Part shown: positions 1-9,270 of the stretch, in pieces
Layout of the letters: each line of letters begins with the position of its first letter
Position numbering within the stretch: position 1 is the first letter of the stretch
Assembly: GCA_011799875.1 (NCBI GenBank)
Contig: CM022299.1
Coordinates: forward strand, 216,999,018 to 217,063,017
From: Thinopyrum elongatum
Lineage: Eukaryota > Streptophyta > Magnoliopsida > Poales > Poaceae
Direction: 5' to 3'
DNA length: 64,000 nt
Position numbers and translations under genes: made by a program
The notes under the pieces: generated by a model
Seen by the model: only the letters and a program-made list of their open reading frames with translations
Told to the model about the DNA's origin: nothing
The model's database searches: none

Positions 1-767
1 ACAAAGTGGCCAAAAGTAGATGCCGTGAGAAAGGTGACTGCTCAGTCAGCTATCAAGTTCTTGAAAGGATTGGTGTGCTGCTTCGGGGTCCCTGCCCGGA
101 TTATCACCGACAACGACACCCAGTTCACGAGCCGCGCCTTCATGCAATATGTTCATGCCCTCGGAAGCAAGATCTCGTTTGCCTCTGTCGCACATCCCAG
201 AAGCAATGGACAAGCTGAGAGGGCGAACGCTGAAGTGCTGCGAGGACTCAAGACAAGAACGTTTGATAAGCTGCGGAAGCTTGACAGGCGATGGATCGAT
301 GAGCTGCCGGTGGTTCTTTGGTCCCTCAGAATGACACCAAACCGAGCTACCGGGCAGACTCCCTTCTCCCTAGTCTATGGGGTAGAAGCAGTTATCCCCA
401 CGGAACTCATTTATGGGTCACCTTGAGTGCTTGCCTACGATGAAGTAGCGCAGGGATAACACATGCGTGACGACGCAGTGCTTCTCGAGGAGAACCATCT
501 CCGGGCTGCTACGCCTGCTGCATGCTATCAGCAAGCCCTGCGTCGCTATCATAGTCGCAGGGTTCATGCCCGGTGTTTTGAGGAAGGCGACCTTGTCCTT
601 AGGCGCGTTCAGTCCGCCAAGGGTACAAACAAGTGTCGCCAAAGTGGGAAGGCCCTTACCGGGTAGTACGAGTCACCAGACCTGGCGCAATCCATCTGGA
701 GACCGGAGATGGCATTCAATTGCAAAACTCATGGAATATTGAGCATCTCCGCAAGTTCTACCCGTAA
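1..767 (+). pseudogene. Gypsy integrase C-terminal part (Tat-like), truncated at window edge
   Basis: The plus frame starting at base 1 reads as the core and C-terminal part of a Ty3/Gypsy integrase. The second catalytic aspartate lies in the ITDND-TQFTS motif (about 103-132) and the catalytic glutamate in the NGQAERANAE motif (about 206-236). The protein would join retroelement cDNA to host DNA. An in-frame TGA at 424-426 interrupts it; the same frame resumes and shifts near 620-640. A third segment, with a GP-Y/F-like WEGPYRV motif, ends at a stop at 765-767. The N-terminal zinc-binding part and reverse transcriptase lie outside the window. The copy is dead. The lineage is inferred from the downstream CCCGGGGGCT polypurine tract and LTR style. 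Confidence 0.85.
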
Positions 768-2760
768 GGTGCGGCTGTCGGGCCCTGCCCGACAGCCACC
801 CTTTTGTACAGGCCTTGCCTTAGCTACATGTAACCCCTTGTACAAAGCCAGGCGTAGACTCTGAGCAACAGAGAAATAAATGAAGTGCTGGGGGCCCCCG
901 ACAAGTTGCATGCATGCATAAGCATATCATAAGCATCGCAAGATTCATGTAGATAGATTGCATCTGGCATCATCTTCATTTGCATAAACTGCAGGCTCCT
1001 GCCATGGACTTAGTCCTGGGAAGAGGATGCGAAGACAAGCCAGCACTGCAGTCTCCAGCAAGCCAAACAGATAAGTTTCATCTCTTATCCATACATGTTC
1101 CGTGAGTAGGACTTGTGCATATGAAAACCTCGCCGCCTCGGAAAAAAGGTACTCCCATCTACTGACACGAACGCTACTTTGGTCAGGATGGTCGTTCTGG
1201 CCTTTGGCTGAAAGCGGTTGGCGGGGGGCTGGTCTCTCCCAATGGGTTCTGCGCCCGGCAGGCTCAGCCTCACAACAGCAGTCCTATGGGGTGCCGGCAA
1301 GGTAGCTTACCGGGATCTACTTGTTTACATGAACATATGGAGGCGTTTCACCTCTGCATGGATATCGTACATGCACAAGTGCCCGACAATGCTTATCTTT
1401 TTCATTAATATGCTGATCAACAAGTACAAATCTCGCAGAACATAAACATGGATACAAGAGATTACATTATTTGAACTAAAATTTGGCAAGTGCCCACAAG
1501 TTTAAGATTAAAAAAAGATAAGTGCCCCGTGATGCCTTTGCCCTTGTCCATCTCCTTTAGGAAATCACAGGAAGGAACAGAGAAGGCGGAAGGTGGGCCT
1601 AGCTGGGATTCGACGCCTCCCCAGGATCAGGAGAACACCGTCATCGGGGTAAGAGGAAGAAACCGGAGGGCAAGCGCGGGCGGTGGCACTGCCGGGAACA
1701 CAGATGGAGTCACCGGCAAACACGACTCATCGGAACGGTCGCCCCCGTTCTTGACGCATCGTGGGTTGCCGCCACCTTCTGCACCACCATCGGCCAAAGC
1801 TCCCGCCACGCCCATCGATGCAAACGCCGCGCGCCCCAGGAAACCCCACAGAGAGCATGGACGTCCTCGACGGCCTGACAATATGAAGACCCCGCCCGTT
1901 AAGGAAGCATGCACAAGGACTAGAGGCTCTCCCATGCACCAGACGGGCAGAGTACGGGGAGATAGGGTCCGCCCTCACCAATGGCGAACCATCTCTGCAA
2001 CCTCCCTCCAACGCCGCAGGAAAAGGGGGGATAGACCACAATCGACTACCACACCTTCTGCCCATTATGGGCCTCGACATGGTGTCATTTGCGTCGCCTC
2101 TCACTAAAGTTGAAGCCACGGGCGACCCGGCGACGAGCACACCAGAGTCCCCACCTCTGGTGCTACCGCCGCGCTGCCCGAGCGCCCCCATGGGGCTCAC
2201 ATGAAACTCCAAGCTAGGACCCGGGGCCTGGCCCCGGGCTCTTCCTTTCAGCATACCCAGAAGAAGCAGAAGGCAGAGGAGGAGAGGAATGTGGATGAAT
2301 GCCTCCGCTCCCCCCCCCCCCCCCCCCCCCCCCCGCTCCTCCTTTTATAGGTGAGTTGGGGTTGGGGACTGATTCCCCGGCGAGTACCCGCCGTCCTCCT
2401 CCACCAATCCAAGAAGATCGGGCCCCTGCCTTGATGCTCTCCCGCACCACGCGCCTCCATTACCTACCCCACTCAGTGCATGCGGCATACACGGCTAAGG
2501 ATAAGGGCGCGGTGGGAAGAGTGAATTGGCAGTTATCCGCCCGTGCGTTAAAGACATTCACGGGCCATTACAAGAATGGCCCCACCACAATTGGCGCTGC
2601 ACGACGCGCGGGAAAACCAAAAACTGACCCGAGCTCAGGTTAATGAAGAAACAAAGAAGATCTCAAAAGGCAGAGCCGCCCTTTTGTTTCTACCTATGCA
2701 CTGGTTAGGGCCTACCCCGACGACGCCTAGCGGCGCGTTCGTGCCAGGCCCGGGGGCTCC
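768..2760. other. Non-coding 3' internal region of Gypsy element, with polypurine tract at its end
   Basis: This stretch between the integrase stop and the LTR has only scattered short ORFs with no recognisable domain. It includes a poly-C run (2310-2334) and ends in the purine-rich CCCGGGGGCTCC (about 2749-2760), the likely plus-strand primer site just before the LTR. Long untranslated stretches between pol and the 3' LTR are usual in Tat-type Gypsy elements. Confidence 0.6.
2310..2334 (+). repeat. Homopolymer run of 25 C
   Basis: An uninterrupted run of 25 cytosines. Such runs are length-unstable and error-prone in sequencing, so the exact length is uncertain. Confidence 0.9.
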
Positions 2761-3585
2761 TGTCGGTGCAACAGACCCTGGGTCCATTGCACGGACTGTG
2801 CACAGGCCAGAGACAAGACTACAAGACAAAGATCAGACCAAACAAGGAGGATCAATTCCTTTGAAGGATCCAAGTGCAAGTCGAGAAGGCCAAGGTGAGC
2901 AAGAGGAACAAGGCATCGCTAAGGGAAGGACCTACCTTGCCGGGCAGGCGAGCCCAGCAGGGTTGGGTTTTTCCCCGGAAGCAAGCTCCCAGATCGTCCC
3001 GGCAGGCCTGCCGGGGCTGACGGAGGCAAGCCACTCCACCGCTCCACCTCACAAGCGACACAAGTCATTAATCAAAGCGGTGTCGAGCTCCAAGGTGACT
3101 AAGTGGCTGCTTCTTGCCACATGGCAGCCACTTGCTACAGCAAACACCTCCATATGACACCCGTCCTGAGACGTGTCGAACAAGCAAGCGCGAAGCTGGC
3201 AAAACAGCCCGGCAGGGCTTGGCGGGCGGGCTATGATGTGACACTGAGCGGCGCATTTAATGCACTCTGTCAGCCTGCAGAGTTAGATATGATAGCACTA
3301 TTATCTATCTAATCAGTACACAATGACTGATTTGCCACTGTGGTGACCCCTTAATCTATAAAAGGAGGCCCATGGCGACCGTAGAAAGGTTTGGACCCTC
3401 GCATATTGATACGCTCATAGCCACTCTCGCCCCCAGAGCGACCTTGCCGGGTGAGTGTGCTATGTCCAAAACCATTATCCACGATCAATCCACCAAAGCA
3501 GGAGTAGGGTTTTATGCCTCACGGCGGCCCGAACCTGGGTAAAGACTGCCCATGTGATCTCTGTTGTGCTGCACGACGCTTCTTC
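2761..3585 (+). repeat. Gypsy LTR (Tat-like), first copy, plus orientation
   Basis: It begins TGTCGG directly after the polypurine tract. From about 2840 it is closely similar to 5125-5550, the second LTR copy. A TATA box (TATAAAAGG) lies at 3357-3365, followed by the AAAGCAGGAGTAGGG and CCTGGGTAAA blocks that recur near the end of the LTR at 21,215-22,097. The right limit is set where similarity to the inverted copy stops (about 3585); the true LTR end is not certain. Confidence 0.7.
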
Positions 3586-3938
3586 GCTCTTTGTGCAATG
3601 TTCCCATCCCCCCGCCGTTGGCTTGTGAAGAAGCGTCGCGCAGCACGGCAGAGATCACACGGGCAGTCTTTACCCAGGTTCGGGCCGCCGTGAGGCGTAA
3701 AACCCTACTCCTTCTTTGGTGGATTGATGGTGGATAATGGTGTTGGACGTAGCACACTCGCCCGGCAAGGTCGCTCTGGGGGCGAGAGTGGCTACGAGTG
3801 TATCAATATGCGAGGGTCCAACCCTTTCTACGGTCGCCTTGGGCCTCCTTTTATAGATTAAGGGGTCACCACAGTGGCAAATCAGTCTTTGCGTACTGAT
3901 TAGATAGCTAACAGTGCTATCATATCTAACTTTGCAGG
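3272..3938. repeat. Large inverted repeat: two LTR halves head to head
   Basis: Bases 3272-3585 and 3626-3938 are reverse complements of each other, roughly nine bases in ten by eye, separated by about 40 bp. Each arm holds an LTR promoter: TATAAAAGG at 3357-3365 on plus and its complement at 3847-3855. The arms end together at CGACGCTTCTTC. The single strand could fold into a long hairpin. Confidence 0.9.
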
Positions 3939-3985
3939 GCAAATCAGTCTTTGCGTACTGATTAGATAGCTAACAGTGCTATCAT
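3876..3985 (+). repeat. 48 bp direct duplication
   Basis: The 48 bp at 3876-3923 recur without visible change at 3938-3985, a period of 62 bp. The unit begins GGCAAATCAGTC and ends GTGCTATCAT. It sits exactly at the right edge of the inverted LTR arm, so it probably marks the rearrangement junction. Confidence 0.9.
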
Positions 3986-4649
3986 TGGTGAGGCCGAATG
4001 CGCTCCATTCCTTGCTGCGCTCGACACGCACTGTCCGTGCTTCGCAGAACTCTGGGCTTCCTCATCCTGAATCCAGCGCCAGTCTCCGCTCCACTCATCC
4101 CACCTCTCGCGCTGCAGACGAGGGATATAATCCCAGGACTTCCTTGCCCCCCGTGGCATCCAGCTGATGTTCCCACAGCGGTGAGTTTTGTTCTCCACCC
4201 GCGGGACAAAGTAATGCCTGAACAGATCAACATTGGGGTCGACTCCAACAAAGTTCTCACACAAATGGGCAAAGATGGCCATTGTCGCCATTGCATTTGG
4301 CGTGAAGTCCAGGAGGTGGAATCCATAAATCGTCATCATTGCCTCAAATAAATCAGAAAAAGGGGGGCAGAGGCCACAGATGAAATATGCGCAGAAGAAT
4401 CGGTATGAATTTGGCGGATCCTCATCCCCCTCTGGCAAAACATTGGGCGCGTCGTGCCCTTTCGGGACTTCCCTCCCCCCACAGGTACCCATACCTTGCC
4501 TGCAGAACCGGGCTGTCTAGGTTTGACGGAAAGAAGACGGCATCTCCCCTCCGCTTCTTGTCCAGCTCCGCCGCCCTCTTGCTTCCCTCGGTGACCACCT
4601 CCTTCGCCGCTGTCATCTTCTTCCCTTTTGTTGTAGTTTTCTTCCCCAT
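3962..4649 (-). pseudogene. Antisense accessory ORF of Gypsy element (putative gypsy-type transposon domain, PF04195-like)
   Basis: On the minus strand a lysine-rich start (ATG at 4647-4649, MGKKTTTKGKK) leads, after a frameshift near 4480-4490, into a 176-residue frame. That frame has the pattern PPFSDLFEAMM, DFTPNAMATMAIFAHLCE and LFRHYFVPR. This resembles the plant family once annotated as putative gypsy-type transposon (PF04195). Its function is unknown. Such ORFs lie antisense between pol and the 3' LTR in Tat-like elements, which fits the polypurine tract and LTR beginning at 5043. The C-terminal coiled-coil part is missing; the frame ends beside the inverted LTR arm. Same family as the ORF at 7774-9270 and 19,608-20,906. 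Confidence 0.7.
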
Positions 4650-5042
4650 TCCTGCGGACGCCGGTGCGAACGGGGGAAGAAATCAGGTGGGGGAATGGCG
4701 ACGGGCGAGGGAGAGAAAGGAGGGGCGGTTGTTTGGCTTGCGGAGGAAGATGATGGGAGGGCAGGACAAGCCATAAGTGAACCGTGCCGTTCCACGTTTT
4801 CCTATCTTAAGGGGAAAAGGTGTGGAGCGGGGACGCGACGCATCAGAAGTTACCGTTTTACATTAAATGCAATAGTCCCATGACCCCACGACTCGCAGTA
4901 ATTGCACGAAGTGGATGTTGGATTGACTGGTCATCATGACGAACCATGATGCGAGCAGCCCTTTTTTGCCACATGTTCGTGCACTGTTTAGGGACTAACC
5001 CAACGTGCCCAGCGACACATATGGCTTAGGCCCGGGGGCTTA
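4650..5042. other. Short non-coding spacer and polypurine tract
   Basis: There is no convincing ORF between the antisense ORF start and the next LTR. The segment ends in GGCCCGGGGGCT (about 5029-5040), a plus-strand polypurine tract like that before base 2761. Confidence 0.55.
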
Positions 5043-5556
5043 TGTCGGGGAACACAGACAGGGGTATATGTTTTCCCCTGACTATGCACGGACAGCAAGC
5101 CAACAGGCTCGAAGACAAGATTACAAGAACAAGATCAGACCAAACAAGGAGGATCAATTCCTTTGAAGGATCCAAGTGCAAGTCGAGAAGGCCAAGGTGA
5201 GCCAGAGGAACAAGGCATCGCTAAGGGAAGGACCTACCTTGCCGGGCAGGCGAGCCCGGAAGGGTTGGGTTTTGCCTCGGAAGCAAGCTCCCAGATCGTC
5301 CCGGCAGGCCTGCCGGGGCCGGCAGAGGCAAGCCACTCCACCGCTCCACCTCACAAGCGATGCAAGTCATTAATCAAAGCGGTGTCAATCTCCAAGGTGA
5401 CTAAGTGGCTGCTTCTTGCCACATGGCAGCCACTTCCTACAGCAAACACTCCATATGACACCCATCCTGAGACATGTCAAGCGAGCAGGCACGAAGCTGG
5501 CAAAACAGCCCGGCAGGGCCTGCCGGGCGGGCTGTGATGTGACACTGAGCGGCCCT
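5043..5556 (+). repeat. Gypsy LTR (Tat-like), second copy, truncated
   Basis: It starts TGTCGGGGAAC after the polypurine tract. From about 5125 it follows the first copy (2840-3250) closely. The first 60-80 bp differ strongly from that copy. Similarity stops at about 5556 (after ACTGAGCGGC), so the promoter half of the LTR is missing and the following sequence belongs to another element. Confidence 0.75.
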
Positions 5557-5669
5557 TCCCTCTCGCATAGGAAGGCGCGCCCGGCGCCCCTCTTAGGACG
5601 GGCCCGGGGGCTCTCGTCTGGAGGGCCTCCGACCTGACCGGTGTCACGAGGGAGGCGTTCGGGCACCAC

Positions 5670-6122
5670 ATGGGGGCGTGCTTCAACGCACACCTCCGGG
5701 AGCAAGGCGCAAGGCACGAGGCACCAGTCGCTCAGGAGTTCATTACCGAGGCGATCGAGGAACTTCAGGAGGTGCGAGCCATGTGTGGCGAGCGTCGCCC
5801 TACATCATCCGGTGCAGCTGCCACCCCTGACATGTGTGGCGAGCTGCGCGTCTGCGTCAACATCCCAGGTCTCAACAGGGTTGCTTCTCAGGAGCTCTTC
5901 TGGCCGTCCCGCGTTGGACGGAGTGGGAGCTGCCCCCGCAGCTATGTCCGCATGCCGTTCGGCTTGCTGGACATGGCTGCCTCGCACCAGCGCTACATGC
6001 AGGGCGTCCTGGCAGCTCACGAGGCCAGGCGCCAGGCAGTCCTGATGGAGGAGGTGCCGGATCCTTGCGAGCTTCCCGGGCCTCCAGAGCTTCCCGAGCC
6101 TCAGGAGCCAGCCGGCTCATGA
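5670..6122 (+). CDS. Small ORF resembling an internally deleted Gypsy reverse transcriptase
   Basis: A 150-residue open frame; the frame is also open for some codons upstream of the chosen ATG. Residues about 59-82 (RVCVNIPGLNR, then FWPSRV) resemble the RMCVDY-LNKA-P-LPRID segment of Gypsy reverse transcriptase. Residues about 92-116 (YVRMPFGLLDMA, HQRYMQ) resemble the later YVRMPFGLKNAGATYQR segment. The roughly 45 residues expected between them, including the first catalytic aspartate motif, are absent, and no YVDD follows. The tail is rich in proline and glutamate (PEP-type repeats). It therefore cannot be a working polymerase. It may be a pseudogene remnant or a non-autonomous ORF. The resemblance is by eye; no search was run. 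Confidence 0.4.
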   Translation: MGACFNAHLREQGARHEAPVAQEFITEAIEELQEVRAMCGERRPTSSGAAATPDMCGELRVCVNIPGLNRVASQELFWPSRVGRSGSCPRSYVRMPFGLLDMAASHQRYMQGVLAAHEARRQAVLMEEVPDPCELPGPPELPEPQEPAGS

Positions 6123-6399
6123 GGAGTGATCTCCGCAGAACGCATCTTCAACTACTCCAATGCTTCTACAACGACGGTGCCAGGTGACTTTTTGGTTTGT
6201 TCAGTTGAGGGCGCCCCTCGGGCTGCATTATCCTCAAGCTGTCAGGGCCCGCCCCTGCAACCTGTATCATTTTGCGCATGTATCAGAACTGGTTTCACCC
6301 CTTTATGAATTGCTTGATATTGCAATCTGCATGTCCGGTGCTTCGCCACCATGAATGTCGTGCGCCCTCATAAACCCGCCCGTGACCGCCTCATGATTA

Positions 6400-6739
6400 A
6401 GGACTGGCACGGCGTCTGTGCTCGGGTCCGTCCCTACAGCATCGCAAAACCCAAGTGGCTGAGCTCTGTCTCGCGGGCCAGCTCCCGTGTACATCACCTC
6501 CCGTGGTCCTTGGTGCCTTGTTCTTGCATGAGCTAATCAAGAGTGGATGAGTCAGGGCGCCCGGCCCGGTGCCTCGCCGCCGCGGGAGCCGCGCGCCGGT
6601 TGTCTTTTTGTACGATTATTGCATGAGAAGACTGGACACGGCGTCTGTGCTCGGGTCCGTCCCTGCAGTGTCGATAAACCCAACGGCTGAGCTCTGTCTG
6701 GCGGGCCGGCCCCATTCACGTCACCTCCTAGGGTCATTG
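6400..6739 (+). repeat. Diverged direct duplication, period 229 bp
   Basis: About 110 bp at 6400-6510 recur at 6629-6739. Shared blocks include CACGGCGTCTGTGCTCGGGT and GGCTGAGCTCTGTCT. The copies differ at many positions, so the duplication is old. Confidence 0.8.
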
Positions 6740-6969
6740 GTGTTTGGCCTTCTCATGCGATGTCCTCCGGAGATTCACTCGCCGCAGGGCACCTCGGCGT
6801 TTCACAAGTTTCTTACATGCGCCTCACGCTGAAAATTCAGGCGCAGCCCACCTTGAGGTAGGGCCTCATGAGTCCCGCACTGGCTCATGAGTGCCCATAT
6901 ACACCTCCTCCAGTCCTGTCGTGCTAGCCACATGTATGGACGGGGCTGTACACGCCCCGGAGTCTCCCC

Positions 6970-7216
6970 CCAAGGGAACTCCCACCCATGCACCAATGGA
7001 AGCCCCATGCTCCGCACTGGCAGACAACATTGTCGAGGAGCAACTATGCCGATGCACCAGTGGAAGCCCCATGCTCCGCACTGGCGGACGACACGGTAGA
7101 GGAGTGGCTATGCCCACGCTAAAGTGGAAGCACCATGCTCCGCGCTGGCGGACAACATGGTAGAGGAGCGGCTATGCCCACGCTAAAGTGGAAGCACCAT
7201 GCTCCGCGTTGGTGAA
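6970..7216 (+). repeat. Minisatellite, 64 bp unit, about 3.8 copies
   Basis: The block CATGCTCCGC-CTGG occurs at 7006, 7070, 7134 and 7198, exactly 64 bp apart each time. Units differ by a few substitutions; the last two are the most alike. It lies in the untranslated region of a Gypsy element, where tandem repeats are common in the Tat lineage. Confidence 0.93.
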
Positions 7217-7773
7217 TAAACAACTGAGGGCACCCTAGCGGCTGCAATAACCTCAGGAGGGCCTAAAGGCTCGCCGCTCGGTCCCACCGCGCAGCTTTCC
7301 TACGGGAGGGCCGCGCGAGGGGGCTGGGCACGGGGGCTACGCTCAAGCCACGCCTGACGCACGCCACCTCACCAGGTCTCTTGCACCTGGTCTTCTCGTG
7401 TCCCTCCCAAGCAAAAGCTGGCGAGGAAAGGTATGGAGGGCTCCAGATTAACTCAGACGCTGCTCGCATTTCCTTCACGAGGGCTGTTCGTATGTCAAGG
7501 GGGACCCCTGAGCATCGCGACTTAGGGGCCTCACTGGTCATGTAGCCCCTCACCCCTTGGCCTCGTTCTGGTGATCCGAACACCCCAACGGCGGTTGAGG
7601 TATGCGCGGGGCTGGGCCCTACCGACGCAAAACACTAAGGCAAACAGAAAGGAAATCGAGCATGAAAAGGAAATCACGGAGTCCTAGCAAGTTATTACAA
7701 AACATAATGTTCCACAAGTTCAAACAGAAGTTCTCACGCCTCCGCGAGGCACGATGAATGTTGTAGGGTCAAA

Positions 7774-9270
7774 CTAGGAGGAAGCGCCACCATCACCTTG
7801 GTTGCCACTGCCGCCCACCTTGGGAAGCCCATCGTTGATGACGCTGCCACCATCTTCGCCGCCGGCTTCTGCCACCGCGGTTGCGGGGTCGGGGATGCAG
7901 AGGAACTTCCCCAGCAGGGCCTCCACCTACTTCCTCACGGCCTCGGCAGCAGCGGTGCGAGACTCAAGGGCCACCAGCTCGATCAACGCGTTGAGGTCGA
8001 AGCCTAGGTCCCGGAGGTGGAGGTGGCTAAAGATGCACGTTGCGGCCGAGGTGAAGAGCGTGCGGCACTCCTCCTCCACCATGAAGTCCACCCCAGCGGC
8101 GACGCCCTCAAGCGCATCAGCAAGCTTGGGGAGGAGCCTAGCAGGGCCATCCTTCAGAGTTGCTAGCAGATTCTCGTACCCTCCTCCGTAAAGGGAGCAC
8201 AATGCCTTGCGAGACCTGAGCTCAAGGGAGACCAAGGCTTCGCGTTCCACGGCCACCATTTTCTCGGCGGCAGCGAGGGTCTTCTCCCTGGCCTCCCGCT
8301 GGGCCGTTACCTCAGAGACGAGCTGGGCATGGGCCGCCTGCGCCTTATCCACCTCCTCCTTTAGTTTGCCCAGGCGGTCCCGCTCCACGGCTTGGTCCTT
8401 GGTTGCCTGGGCCAGCTTGGCATCGCGATCAGCAAGGGTCACTTCGCGGGCCTTGAGCTCCTCCTCCTGCTGATGGAGCCGTTGGGGGTGGGCAGCCTGC
8501 GCCTCGCGGAGAGCTTTCAGCTCAGTCCCCGCCTTGCTGTAGTGCTCCTTGGAGGACGCCGCGTGGGCCAGCGCCGCGTCACGAGCCCTCGCGACATCAT
8601 TGGCATCCCTCCTGCTCTCCGCGGCGGCGGCCTCGACTCAGCTCCAGGCCGTCATGGCGGACGCGTTGGGCTGGAGCCACCCCGAGATTAGCCCCATGCG
8701 CTCCCTCACCATGCATCTGTCAGTGTCATGGAGATCTGTCCGGAGCTGGTCCAGCACGGTGAAGGCTTCCTCCAGAGCCCCGGGCCTCACAAGAGGGCCG
8801 CAATCCGCCAGCACAAGAGCTTGGGAAGGAGGCGGCACCGGCACGTGGGCTGGCGTCGCCGCAGCAGCAAGGCCAGCTTGGGGCTCTGGAGCCTCCGAAC
8901 CCCCCACGGGCACGACGGGGACGGGCGGCTCCGGAGCCTGCTGGCCCACGGAAGCAGACTCCTCCTGAGGCTCCACCACCGTACCTTTGGGGGCCCGCTC
9001 CATCGCAGGAGAGCGCGAGGCGACCTCCTCCGCCTGAGCCAGGGCACCCTGGCCGTGGCGAGCGGTGGCACCTCTGAGGTCCCGGCTCCCTCCTTCCTCT
9101 TCTTCACCACGATGTCCATCCTGGTCGCCAGGAAGGGAGCATTATGAGCACGGTATCGAGGGTAACAAGCAAAAACAAGGTAAGATGCTTACTCGTCAGG
9201 GGCAATGTATGCCCTCTTCCGAACCGGGGCCAGGGCTCCCCCAGTCTTCTTGGGCACGGACCTCACCGCG
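7774..9270 (-). pseudogene. Antisense accessory ORF of Gypsy element, C-terminal half (coiled coil)
   Basis: This is the 3' half of the ORF that starts at 20,906; the Tekay-like element at 9271-19,607 splits it. Reading minus from 9270, an APDE-MDIVVKKRK junction is continuous only if 9121-9192 is removed as an intron. Next comes a Pro/Glu/Val-rich linker, then a long Ala/Glu/Arg/Leu region typical of a coiled coil (about 8630-8220), then a compact C-terminal domain and a Gly/Ser tail ending at TAG (7774-7776). There is a frameshift near 9010-9060 and in-frame stops at about 8638-8640 and 7927-7929. Function unknown; it belongs to the PF04195-like plant retroelement ORFs. Confidence 0.7.
9121..9192 (-). 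other. Candidate intron in the antisense ORF
   Basis: On the minus strand GTAAGC begins at 9192 and a CAG acceptor ends at 9121. The 72 bp between contain an in-frame stop. Removing them joins the flanking frames in phase (GA + G ATG). 72 bp is near the lower limit for plant introns. Confidence 0.55.

Larger units (their letters stand above)
6123..7773. other. Non-coding, repeat-rich internal region of Gypsy element
   Basis: No recognisable coding region. It holds a 229 bp-period direct duplication (6400-6739) and a 64 bp tandem repeat (6970-7216). The rest is GC-rich and reads like the untranslated internal sequence of Tat-like elements. The antisense ORF stop at 7774-7776 marks its right edge. 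Confidence 0.6.

Noticed and set aside
1490..2254. Frames of 205 (plus) and 175 (minus) residues between integrase and LTR
   Set aside because: They overlap antisense, have biased composition and no domain, and lie in the untranslated region of the Gypsy element.
6970..7216. Possible CRISPR-like array
   Set aside because: Units are contiguous 64 bp tandem copies with no unique spacers, in eukaryotic retroelement DNA.
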